Source: Phialophora verrucosa | Taxonomy: Eukaryota > Ascomycota > Eurotiomycetes > Chaetothyriales > Herpotrichiellaceae | Direction: 5' to 3' | DNA: 64,000 bases | Assembly: GCA_002099365.1 (NCBI GenBank) | Contig: MSED01000001.1 | Location: 2,728,001-2,792,000 of the forward strand | Shown: positions 41,233 to 50,457 of the stretch, in pieces | How the letters are laid out: every line of letters begins with the position of its first letter | Position numbering within the stretch: position 1 is the first letter of the stretch | Program-made: the position numbers and the translations under genes | The notes under the pieces: generated by a model | Databases searched by the model: none | Told to the model about the DNA's origin: nothing | Seen by the model: the letters and a program-made list of their open reading frames with translations, nothing else

Positions 41233-42711
41233 ATGGAGAGAGCGGCATTGAAGACTCCCGCACTCCGAACGATACGAAGGTCAATATGGCAACGAGGACG
41301 TCCTTCTCCACGATATGAGAGCTCTTCGGCGCTCGTGAGAAAGCATGGCTCAGCACCTCCACCTACCGATGCGAGTCCCTTCCCTATCTTCCGAAACACC
41401 AACGACTTGCGCGCCGTGCGTAGGAGGCTTCTCTGCAATGGAAGTACGGTGGGCTTTGTTCCCACCATGGGAGCTCTACATGAAGGGCACCTTTCGCTTG
41501 TCCGAAGCGCCTTGAAGGAAAATACACACGTATTCGTATCCATCTTCGTCAACCCGACTCAATTTGCCGCACACGAAGATCTGGACTCTTATCCTGTCAC
41601 TTGGGAGGAAGACCTGGCCAAGTTGAAGAAGCTGGAAGAGGAATACCTTGAGAGCGCCAAGGGTATGAGTCCCTGGAGACCCTCGTCGATACGTGGAATC
41701 TTTGCCCCGACAGTTAAGACCATGTATCCTACTCTACCCCCGACTTCGGACATTGCAGGCAATGGTTCCTTCGTCACGATTACTCCCTTAGGATCCGAGC
41801 TGGAGGGAGCGTCGAGGCCCATCTTCTTCCGCGGCGTCGCGACTGTCTGTATGAAGCTGTTCAACATCGTCCAGCCCGACCGAGTCTATTTCGGGCAGAA
41901 GGATGTCCAGCAGTCTGTCCTCATCAAACGGCTGGTCAGGGATTTTCATATACCCACTGAAGTCCGCGTTGTGCCTACAGTAAGGGAACCGGATGGATTG
42001 GCCATGAGTAGTCGAAATGTGTACCTTGGTGAGAAGCGCAGGGAGGATGCCACAGTCTTATCACGTGCATTGTTCGCCGCGCAGGACCTGTACAAGTCCG
42101 GGGTTTTGCAAGTGAAACGTCTCCGCAGCGCGGCCTTTGACGTCTTCAAAGAGGACGCGACGCGGACCCGAAGTGACGGTCGAGTAGGGCCCAGTGGTCA
42201 GATCGATGTCGACTACATCGCCATGTCCCACCCGGACACCATGGGCTCCATCCAAGACGACGAGGAACTCAACCCCAACATTGGCGCGATATTGAGCGCC
42301 GCCATGATCTTATCTCCCGTGGACAGTCCCAAAACCCAGCAAGAGCTGAATCAGAGAAGTGTTAGACTGATTGACAACGTTATCTTGGAGCCGAAAGTGG
42401 ATCCGAAGTTGAGGAGGGAACGAAGACAGCAGGCGGCGGAACGCCACGCGGCGGGTAAGGCGCTGGCAGACGAAACCACGAGTCCGCAGGACGCGGACCA
42501 GCAGACCACGCCAACCCAATCGGCGTATCAACAGAGGTTCCGAAAGGTCAAATCACTGAAGGTCAGAGCATATCCCTCAAATAGGTTGAACAAAGGGAGG
42601 ATGAAACGTGAGTCGCCGGTAGTCCTCAAGGAGGTGGATATAGGGTCCGAGGAGACATCGGCCAGGGTCGAGCAGGAGACCACAGCCAAGGTTGAAGAGT
42701 CGAAAGCATGA
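41233..42711 (+). CDS. PAN6: pantoate-beta-alanine ligase (pantothenate synthase)
   Basis: Condenses pantoate and beta-alanine with ATP to pantothenate, the coenzyme A precursor. A 492-residue intronless frame. The catalytic domain spans about residues 53-380 with PTMGALHEGHLSLVRSA (HIGH-type HEGH at about 83-86), FVSIFVNPTQFAAHEDLDSY, VYFGQKDVQQSVLIKRLV and MSSRNVYLGEKRRE. Residues 1-45 (MERAALKTPALRTIRRSIWQ, many Arg/Ser) resemble a mitochondrial presequence. The C-terminal 110 residues after VILEPK are a disordered, highly charged extension not found in bacterial PanC. The active-site residues are all in place, so activity is expected. Confidence 0.93.
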   Translation: MERAALKTPALRTIRRSIWQRGRPSPRYESSSALVRKHGSAPPPTDASPFPIFRNTNDLRAVRRRLLCNGSTVGFVPTMGALHEGHLSLVRSALKENTHVFVSIFVNPTQFAAHEDLDSYPVTWEEDLAKLKKLEEEYLESAKGMSPWRPSSIRGIFAPTVKTMYPTLPPTSDIAGNGSFVTITPLGSELEGASRPIFFRGVATVCMKLFNIVQPDRVYFGQKDVQQSVLIKRLVRDFHIPTEVRVVPTVREPDGLAMSSRNVYLGEKRREDATVLSRALFAAQDLYKSGVLQVKRLRSAAFDVFKEDATRTRSDGRVGPSGQIDVDYIAMSHPDTMGSIQDDEELNPNIGAILSAAMILSPVDSPKTQQELNQRSVRLIDNVILEPKVDPKLRRERRQQAAERHAAGKALADETTSPQDADQQTTPTQSAYQQRFRKVKSLKVRAYPSNRLNKGRMKRESPVVLKEVDIGSEETSARVEQETTAKVEESKA

Positions 42712-42722
42712 ACGGGATATGC

Positions 42723-44023
42723 TCAATAGATATCCCACAATGATATTTTGCCGTCTTTCCCGCCCGCGGCAAGCCAGTGTACCCGTCGAGCTTTGTCTTC
42801 TCGTCGTTGTTTGATAAGGTCGAGAGCGCTCATGTGTTTCGAGATGTCACTAGAAGGGCTTGATGGTGTAGTGTCGAGGGAAGGAGCGGGCTCCTCTGAC
42901 CGCTTGTTCATGTCGACCTCGTTCTCTGAGCAGACATCTGCAAACGCTGTCGAGTAGACTCCCACTTTATGCCACTTCAGAACTGCCAATTCTTTCATCG
43001 TCTTGTACGAGTAAATCCGGACACGTCCATCCCAGCCGGCCGTCGCAAAGATCTTGCCATCAGATCGAATGCTGAGACCTTGTTGGCCGGCATGTTTTGT
43101 GTCAACGGCCTTTTCGGGTTGTGTCTCCTTGACCTCTATCTCGGCGAGGGTGGGCAAGGAGAATTTTGCAATGCAGGCATCAGCGCTCGATGTCAGAAAC
43201 TGCGTTTTAGGAGGCCCAATCGTAAGGGAAAGGACAGGCTGTACATGTGGTTTGCTGTCCATGACTTTCTGCCATTGATCCGCCGCCGTAGGATCGTTCA
43301 GATCACCTCGATGTACATGCACCGTGACTCGGCCATCTTCGTAGCCTGAAGCGAGAACCAGTATCGATGAAGCCTCGTCTTCCCTGCGGCAGAGCGAAAC
43401 TGCCATGACCATACCTGTCGGTTCATTCTTGTCGGACCGAATCTGTGATATTCTCTTTTCAGATGGAAGCTGGAAGATGTCAATGCCGCCCGAGTCGAGG
43501 CCATTGGGTGAGGCGATCAGTTGCGAAGGGACCTCCGGTGCCGCATCCTCCGCAGCATTTTCATCGCACATAGAAAAGGCGCAGAAGTTGAGGGCACCGA
43601 CGGACACTGAATGAAGGAGCCACGGCTGAGGTACTTCTGATGCTAACATGGCTGCTTCGGCAGGCAGTTGTTTGCTTAAGCTGGCGAGAGTGTCGGGTCG
43701 AACCTGCCAAACGCGGAGTTTATGATCCCTTCCATGGCTACAAAAGCCGTTATGATAGGTCTTAGTTGCCTTGCTCGAGAGTCAGAGATGGAAATTGCGT
43801 ACCTGACCAGCCTGTCCTCTGTCCAGTGCTGGATCTGAAGGATTCCTGCCCCGTGCGCTTTCCACACTGCGACCGGTCGCTTGGATGAGAGACTCCAAAG
43901 AACGATCCATCCGTCGCTGTCACCTGACGCTAGGAACTGATTACTGGCGTAGAAATGAAGAGCGTGGACTGGGGCTTCGTGGCCTCGCAATATGTAGGCT
44001 GGAACTGCTGGCCCATGCTCCAT
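42723..44023 (-). CDS. ASA1: ASTRA-associated protein 1 (Asa1/GNB1L), WD40
   Basis: WD40 subunit of the ASTRA/TTT-linked assembly that supports Tra1 and other PIKK kinases. Two exons, 44023-43803 and 43737-42723, join in phase (AG|C) to give 411 residues. Family signatures are PAYILRGHEAPVHALHFY, LASGDSDGWIVLWSLSSKRP, WKAHGAGILQI, HGRDHKLRVWQV spanning the splice, GQQGLSIRSDGKIFATAGWD, GRVRIYSYKTMKELAVLKWH and the ending WLAAGGKDGKISLWDIY. The spacer between the second and third blades is long and acidic. Its stop lies 12 bases from the stop of PAN6, so the two genes converge almost without spacing. It functions in the same chromatin/PIKK area as ESA1, which needs Tra1 in NuA4. Confidence 0.9.
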
Positions 44024-44347
44024 GGTGTCGTTTAACTAGGATTCCACTAAATGATCAGTATGTACGAGTACGTGATCAGTGATGGCTCTGCGCAATCGAT
44101 ATCTCCGAATCACGATTACAATCACGAATGAACTTGCCATAGCAGGTGTTCCTGAAGGCTCGTAATGGTAGTGAGACCACCTGCTTTCATGGTTGTAGCA
44201 TGGAAGAGGCCAAGAATATGGTCTACGGCGGGGGAGTGATCTCTCATCCAAAGTGCAGTTGAAATTGCAGCGACAGCCAGGGGGCGACATGGTCTCATTC
44301 TGCTCAGCATAACCTGTATATATCTGCTCGGACTGTCCTTGCAATCA

Positions 44348-46162
44348 TCATAACATATACCGAAAACCCTTCCCATCGATGGCTTTCCTCGAACCCCCAA
44401 TCAAAGTCTCTTCAGCATCCTCATCTCCTCTGTCACCTTCCTCTTCTTCTTTACTCACCAACTCATACTCTCCACCCAACCCATTCCCTCCACCGGTGAC
44501 AAACCCATTCTTCTTATTATCCCTCCAGAGTAATAGCCTCAGCACTCCTGCCAAACCCGCAACCCCCACCGCCATGAAGCCCGCACAAACAGCCATGCCT
44601 GAGACATAAAAAGGCCCGTGGCTCTCCGGGAACAAATGCACGCCAATCAAAGGCCCACACTGCCCGACAATATTCAAGATCGTAAGTCCCGTCCCTTTTC
44701 CCGTGGTTGTGGCTTGATTGTTCAACGTCCACGTGATGATAAGGGTGACAGAGGAGAATAACCCCATCGCGGCGCCGAACACGGCGACATAACGAATCGT
44801 TATACTTCCCGCCTCGCCCAATTCTTCATGGAGGTAGCCTGCAACGGCAATCCCGGCGTAAGAGAAGGCGCTGAGAAGTGCGACGCCCATGAGGAACAGA
44901 GACCTCGAGTCGGCAATCTTATCGCTATATCGACCGATGAGCAGGACGAAAACGAAGGCGAACAGGTAGGGGGGAGCCGCAAGAGCTTGTGACGCCAGCG
45001 GGGAGAAGGACATGCTGTTGATTATGGTCGGCAGGAAGACCGGCAAAGAGCTGAACGACACGTTCACACTCAGGAACATCAGAGCCGTGAGGTAGGATTT
45101 TGGGTCGAGGACTGTGGTCAGAATTTCTTTAATGTGGAGACGTTGAGCCCAGGTCGCGCCCGCCCCCGAGGACGTGCTGTCATGGGAGAGCGCTTTAGAT
45201 TGTTCAGCCTGCAGCCTCATGACGGCAACCTTTCTCTCCCTGGCGTTCAAGTACCTGGCCTTGGCAGGGGCATCTGGGATCCAATACCACGCTGCTACGG
45301 CGGTGAAAAGACTTGGGAATCCTTCCACCAGGAACAATGCTCTCCACGGTGCGATGGGCCCATTCTGACTCAACTTGACGATCAACCAAGCCAGCGAACT
45401 TGCGAAACTGGTCGCCAGTGGCGCAGCGGAGATCTGTAGTCCGACGCGATATGCAAGTTCCGAGCGTCTGTAAAAGAATGTCATATAGAACGGCACGCCA
45501 GGGCCGAATGCTGCCTCGGTGATTCCCAGGAGACCTCGCAGGATGAGGAGTTGGCCGAATGAGGTTGTTAAGCTCTGGAGGCTGGCCACAAGACCCCAAG
45601 ATAGTACACAGAGAGAGATGTACATATGTGCCGGCAGAACGCGGTATAGCAATATCATCCACTCAAAGCCAATATACGTGATGTAGAACGCGGTCAAAAG
45701 CCAGTCATACTGTGAAGACGACAAGGACAAATCCTCCTCGAGTCCTGCGATTCGCGCGTTGCCTATATTGGAGCGGTCAAGGAAGCTCAGCATGTACAGG
45801 AAGCCCAGAAACATAACGAGTTTGCGGTCAAGCTTGCGTATGACGGCCGCTTCTTCCTCGTCCGTGTAGTCTTTGGAGTGTGTCGCGGTGCGCTTCAGCC
45901 GACGTGTCTTATATAACTCTTCCTCTTCATCTGCGCTGTCAGTCTCCGACAGTTCATCCTCCGCTGCTGAAGGCCTGCCATGAGGGGAGTGGGGTTGCAG
46001 CTTCCGCAACTCGACCGTCTCACCATCGATCTCGCGAGACGTTCGCATCCGTGCAACGGGAGAGCCGTTGTCGTCGAGATCTTGATCCAGCCTGCTAGGT
46101 ACAACGTTTCGCGAACTCGAAGGTGCTTCATTCCTTTTGGTGACGGAAGATGAGGACGACAT
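44348..46162 (-). CDS. MFS transporter, Dal5/anion:cation symporter family
   Basis: A plasma-membrane permease of 604 residues, intronless. Residues 1-100 are cytosolic and acidic. About 12 membrane helices follow. The MFS ACS family motif DRSNIGNARIAGLEEDLSLS is complete after the first helix, then SSQYDWLLTAFYITYIGFEW, RGLLGITEAAFGPGVPFYMT and FYRRSELAYRVGL. The central loop holds WYWIPDAPAKARYLN, as in Dal5/Tna1-type carriers. The C-terminus is acidic. Substrates in this family include allantoate, nicotinate, biotin and other carboxylates, and I cannot choose among them. No catabolic gene partner lies next to it. Confidence 0.85.
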   Translation of the reverse strand: MSSSSSVTKRNEAPSSSRNVVPSRLDQDLDDNGSPVARMRTSREIDGETVELRKLQPHSPHGRPSAAEDELSETDSADEEEELYKTRRLKRTATHSKDYTDEEEAAVIRKLDRKLVMFLGFLYMLSFLDRSNIGNARIAGLEEDLSLSSSQYDWLLTAFYITYIGFEWMILLYRVLPAHMYISLCVLSWGLVASLQSLTTSFGQLLILRGLLGITEAAFGPGVPFYMTFFYRRSELAYRVGLQISAAPLATSFASSLAWLIVKLSQNGPIAPWRALFLVEGFPSLFTAVAAWYWIPDAPAKARYLNARERKVAVMRLQAEQSKALSHDSTSSGAGATWAQRLHIKEILTTVLDPKSYLTALMFLSVNVSFSSLPVFLPTIINSMSFSPLASQALAAPPYLFAFVFVLLIGRYSDKIADSRSLFLMGVALLSAFSYAGIAVAGYLHEELGEAGSITIRYVAVFGAAMGLFSSVTLIITWTLNNQATTTGKGTGLTILNIVGQCGPLIGVHLFPESHGPFYVSGMAVCAGFMAVGVAGLAGVLRLLLWRDNKKNGFVTGGGNGLGGEYELVSKEEEEGDRGDEDAEETLIGGSRKAIDGKGFRYML

Positions 46163-48077
46163 GGCGGGGTAATAGCTGAATTGAAGATGTTGGCGGTGAA
46201 TATATCGGCACTTCCATAGATGCTGGTAGGTTGATTGAGGTCGCCAGAATCAGCCCATTTGGACGAAGGTGAGACAAAGTTGAAGCATGCTGACCCGTCA
46301 GGCCGACGATCGCTGACCCGTCAACGCAGTTTACTCATCGCTGAAAGCTCGTGTGTTGGTGAGAGGGACTCGAATGAGTTCCATCGATCTGGGGACACGG
46401 AGGCCGTGAACGGGGATGTGCGGGGAGGAAGGTTTGACGAGCTCATGTCAGTGAGATTTACCTCGTCGCCTTTTCAACGTCTTGATCTCCAGTTCCGATG
46501 GTATCATGAGGCTGCAGGAGAATATCCCTTTGCACCATTTGAAGGGCTACAGCGGTGGTGGCCCCGGACTCGAGGGTCATTACACTTTCGAAGCATGCTA
46601 CCTAAGAAGCCTGGCCCCTTGCCACTCTACGCTTCGATTTCATCTAATGCCGCTGGCCAGGTCGGGGCCCTGGGAATATAAAGAGTTTACAGGGTCGCAA
46701 TTAGGGCTCCAGATGAGCGCAACAGTTCTGGCTAGAGCCAAAACTCGAGAAACGCTGTCTACATCCACTCATTTTTGTACAGGCACTGTAACATCCCAGT
46801 CGAGAAGGGGGACCCTATAGACAGTACTTACCGAGCACGGTTCACCGACAAAAGGATGGATAGTTTATGCAAGGTAATGAAATGCTGCCCCAAAGCCATA
46901 GCTCGATGTCCGCTGTTCATTGTGCAGTCAATGGCTTTGCATCCCAGCAGTCTCGATGGCGGAAAACATACTCTGTATCTGGCCAAGAAATGCCAATATA
47001 CTCGGTACATTCCTGCTCAATATGCGAAATAGCCTCCAAATCCTTAAGAAGCGATACGAGGTATAACGCGCCTGAAAGCTCGGCGCAGGAACAGGAACAC
47101 CCCTTACTAAGCCTTGGCTTTGGATCTCAAGGAGCTTGCCCTTGCAGACTCCTCCCCACGTCCAATTTTTGCAGAGATCAGCCGAGATCGACAATCTTGC
47201 GGCACTCGGGAGATGATACTACGTTTACCATACGGAGTAGCCCGTACTCGTACGAGTACTCAGACCATGCAAGACATCACCGAGGTCAACATGAACTTCA
47301 GCTTCTGCCAGGTTTCCTAAATAAAGACTCGCTCAAAGCAATGAATGTAACTCCCTAGTTGATCCATGCTAGGCCAAGACTGTAGGGCGCCTTTCTCTCG
47401 AATCGCTGTCTCCTGGTTTCAACTCCTGTTCCATCACCGGCCGCAGAGCCCATCCATCATGAGGGAAAGTCCAGCGCGCACCACGCGAATGTCACCTTAC
47501 GTCTTCAAGTATGTTCGTGCTGGGGGCCGGTCGGTTAGCGGGATCGAATATGAGCTATGATGAAATTTCCAGCAGGCGATCTCATTTTCACTGGTGACTG
47601 GGCTCCTCGTCCAGGGGTTCCGACGCGGTAGCAGCCAATTTCCCGATTCGATGAAACACGGGGTCGCAACGGAGGCTGAGCAAGTCAACGACGTCCACCA
47701 GTCCACAGCTGAATTTTGACTTGAAATGCACGGTTCCCTTGATAAAACTCAACCTGAGGTCTTGCCTGCCTCCCTCTGTCCGCTCCCTTGCTGGTTCTTC
47801 ATCTTTTGCCACCTTCAGCTGGTCTGTCGTTCAATACATTTGCTGCTTCTCAGTCACTCATTTGACCCCAACGTTGAATTCCAACACCCGCGCTCACTAC
47901 AACACAAGGTACCTTTTCAAGTCGGTCTCAAAGTCGGACCGCTATTCTCGCTGCAAGATCCATACCGCCAACGTCCAGCGACTGTTTGAGCTTGAATATC
48001 CTCGAGGATATTTGACTGCTGCGACGTGCAAAAAAATCCCACTGCCACCGGTCATCAATCGACAATCAGCCTCCAAC
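46163..48077. other. 1.9-kb divergent intergenic region
   Basis: Between the MFS permease and the GPI-protein gene. Only short overlapping frames. It contains a perfect 16-bp palindrome (47244-47259) with an adjacent TACGGAGTA. The right-hand 400 bases are pyrimidine-rich and probably the promoter and leader of the GPI protein. Confidence 0.45.
47244..47259. repeat. perfect 16-bp palindrome GTACTCGTACGAGTAC
   Basis: Self-complementary over all 16 bases, with a related TACGGAGTA at 47231-47239. Partial versions of the same word recur in other intergenic stretches between 44 and 54 kb. Confidence 0.8.
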
Positions 48078-49151
48078 ATGCAGTCATTCTTCCTTCTGGC
48101 CGCCGGGTTGGCGACCGTGGCCCACGCCTTCACCCAACCTAAAGATCAGACATGGGGCGCCCTGCTCACTCCAGACACGTCCACCGTACGAGACTCCCCG
48201 TCCCAAGCCCCCTGTGTGCGAAACTGACGAGCATTACCCTCCAGCCCGTCACCCAGGGCAAAGACTTCAGCGTGACCTGGGACCCGGCGGGCCACCCGAC
48301 CGACGGCGTGACAGTCAGCCTCGTGCTCTGCCACGGGCCCGGTTCCAACTGCGTCCTCGCCGATAGTGCCATCGCAGAAGGGATCCCAGCGGCCCAAAAG
48401 TCCTTTGACTGGAAAGTGCCCTGCGACCTCGCGCCCGGCACGCAATCGACCGCCACCGGCTACGGCATGCTGATCATTGTCGACGGCACGGGAGAATTCC
48501 AATGTAAGTCATTCTGCCGTCCTGCCTCCTGCCAGCCAGCCGGCCAACCAGAAACGGGGAGGTTGGGCTGCTCAAACACGTCATGGGCGGACACAAGGGC
48601 GAAGTAAGTTCGTTAACTGATCCCATCTGAAACCAGACTCGACTCAATTCTCCGTGCTCGAGAACGACGCATGCGCGAGCTCGGACTCTACATCGTCGAG
48701 CCCTGCCACGTCCCCCACCTCCGGCTCTGCTTCTGCCTCTGCCTCTGGCTCCATCACCACAACCGTCAAGCCGAGCGGAGGCTCGTCCGTCGTGATCGGA
48801 CCCCCAGCATACCAAACCGGCTCGTACGGCTGGGGCAGCTCCGGCAACTGGTCCAGCACCGCGTCTCCGACAACCACCAACTGGGGATCCGCGCCTGGCA
48901 CCACCCTGATCGTCTCCACCTCCGGCTCGGTGGTCTTCACTTATGACGGTTCTACATATGTGACCGGGACCACCACTGCGGCCGTTACCGAAAGCACTCT
49001 CGGCACTGCGCCTGCGGACACGACCGGGGTCTCTCCGACTGCCACGGGCCCGGCCGCGGGCACATCGCCGTTCCCTGGTGGTGCCGGCCAGCTAGGATCC
49101 AGCCTTGCTGGTATGGTCATTGCGGGCGCCATTGCCGTGTTTGCCATGTGA
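48078..49151 (+). CDS. GPI-anchored Ser/Thr-rich cell-surface protein, Kre9/Knh1-type domain
   Basis: Three exons, 48078-48185, 48245-48503 and 48637-49151, give 293 residues in phase. The signal peptide MQSFFLLAAGLATVAHA leads to a Kre9/Knh1 N-terminal immunoglobulin-like domain (VTQGKDFSVTWDPAGHPTDG, then SLVLCHGPGSNC and YGMLIIVDGTGEFQYSTQFS), about residues 30-135. The rest is Ser/Thr/Gly-rich and likely O-glycosylated (TSPTSGSASASASGS). It ends in a hydrophobic GPI-attachment signal (SLAGMVIAGAIAVFAM) after small residues. Such proteins sit on the plasma membrane or cell wall and are linked to beta-1,6-glucan. Retention of intron 2 (133 nt) would give a truncated secreted form ending within the intron. 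Confidence 0.85.
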
Positions 49152-49506
49152 AGAGGAACTTGAAATAATATGGAGCGAGGAGCATGTAACGGTGGAACGG
49201 CGGTAGATTCGCGCTGATTAATGTCAATTCTGTGGGTGCACATACTGTATAATGTAGTACCAAATACCACGAATTGCAAACAAAGACGCCTTGACTTACT
49301 AGGCCAGCTAGTGGTCAAAGGCCCGAGTTCTCATCATGCCTCCATAATGTCCTAGATTTCATCATCCCGTGTGTCTCGTTCCTCATCACATCAAAACATC
49401 CGTCGTGGATCGGGGCGGTTCATTTCATGCAAAAACTCTTCCCAAGAATTCGTGATTCGTTATGTTTCTGATCCGAAAAGGCCATCATCCAGATGCTGCT
49501 GCCCGC
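49152..49506. other. short convergent 3' region
   Basis: About 355 bases between the stops of the GPI-protein gene and the Pro/Gln-rich gene. No gene or repeat was seen. Confidence 0.5.
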
Positions 49507-50457
49507 TCACTCCCGATACGCAGGCGGCGGTGACCTCATGTCCATACGCTCATCGTCATACCGTCCGGAGAAGGAATTCGACTTCCCTCTCCCGGACTTA
49601 TCGTCCCCATACGGCCTATACCGGCCCGGCGTCTCAGAATCCAACTCCGCATACCCTTGCGGTATCATCGGCGCTTGGTGTACTGCAGGCGTGACATTAA
49701 TCTGCGGCTGGGAGTAAGAATGTAGAGCGTGATCCCCGCCGTACGGCTGAGTATACTGTGGCCTGGGCGGTTGTTGCTGCGAAGGCATTGAGTTCTCGCG
49801 TTGTCGCTCGTACGAGTTTTGTCGGCCACCTTCATAGTATTCTCTTGCTTCACCAGCTTTCTTTGAGTCGCGGGGCATTTCTGGCGGGAGCATGTCGTGT
49901 TGGATTTTGCCTGTTTTCATGTCGATGTGTACGCCGGCTGGGGGATAAAAGGAATTCGTTTGTGGTCGTTGCACAGGCGGTGGCACAAAGGTATTCTGTA
50001 CATTTGGAGGAGGACCGCTTTGCCATTGCGGCTGAGTTTGGGGCGGTCGCTGTTGCATCATTTGTTGCTGTTGAGGCGGGCCTTGTGGCCACGTCGGATA
50101 GCTCTGCGGCAGGCCTGGCTGGGGCGGCGGACCACCTTGTTGAGGACGAGGCCACATTGACGCAGCAGTGGCTGCCATGGCTACCGGCAACATTTGCGGT
50201 CTGTTCTGCGGCGGAGGGGCACTATACGGTCGGGGCGGACCCTGTTGAGGCGGAAGGAGTTGTTGCTGCGATGGTCGACTCGGGCGGCTTGGAGGCGAGT
50301 CATCGTGGCGATGGGGTCGATGGTGGTCGTCGCGAGAATGATGCCTCCGTCTTCTTCGCCGCTCGCGGTCCCTCTCTTCCTCCTCTTTGCTGTCATTGTG
50401 GAGTTCTTTCAGCAGGTAGCCTGCTGCAACGATTTCGAGACCACCTAGGATGACCAT
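49507..50457 (-). CDS. Pro/Gln-rich protein with hydrophobic N-terminus, function unknown
   Basis: A 316-residue frame beginning MVILGGLEIVAAGYLLKELH, a short hydrophobic helix conserved at the N-terminus of a group of fungal proteins. An Arg/His-rich stretch follows (EEERDRERRRRRRHHSRDD), then long Pro/Gln-rich low-complexity sequence. A more ordered C-terminal part contains FYPPAGVHIDMKTGKIQHDM and the extreme end SPPPAYRE, where PPAY is a WW-domain (Rsp5-type) ligand motif. The frame is open 41 codons upstream to another ATG (50580), but the hydrophobic start looks natural. No enzymatic domain is visible. A membrane-tethered adaptor is possible but unproven. Confidence 0.6.
   Translation of the reverse strand: MVILGGLEIVAAGYLLKELHNDSKEEEERDRERRRRRRHHSRDDHHRPHRHDDSPPSRPSRPSQQQLLPPQQGPPRPYSAPPPQNRPQMLPVAMAATAASMWPRPQQGGPPPQPGLPQSYPTWPQGPPQQQQMMQQRPPQTQPQWQSGPPPNVQNTFVPPPVQRPQTNSFYPPAGVHIDMKTGKIQHDMLPPEMPRDSKKAGEAREYYEGGRQNSYERQRENSMPSQQQPPRPQYTQPYGGDHALHSYSQPQINVTPAVHQAPMIPQGYAELDSETPGRYRPYGDDKSGRGKSNSFSGRYDDERMDMRSPPPAYRE

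Noticed and set aside
42712..42722. possible overlap or fusion of PAN6 and ASA1
   Set aside because: The genes are on opposite strands with their own stop codons; it is simply a very tight convergent pair.
47400..47440. B-box-like GGTTTCAACTCC
   Set aside because: No matching A-box upstream at a tRNA distance and no clover-leaf pairing.
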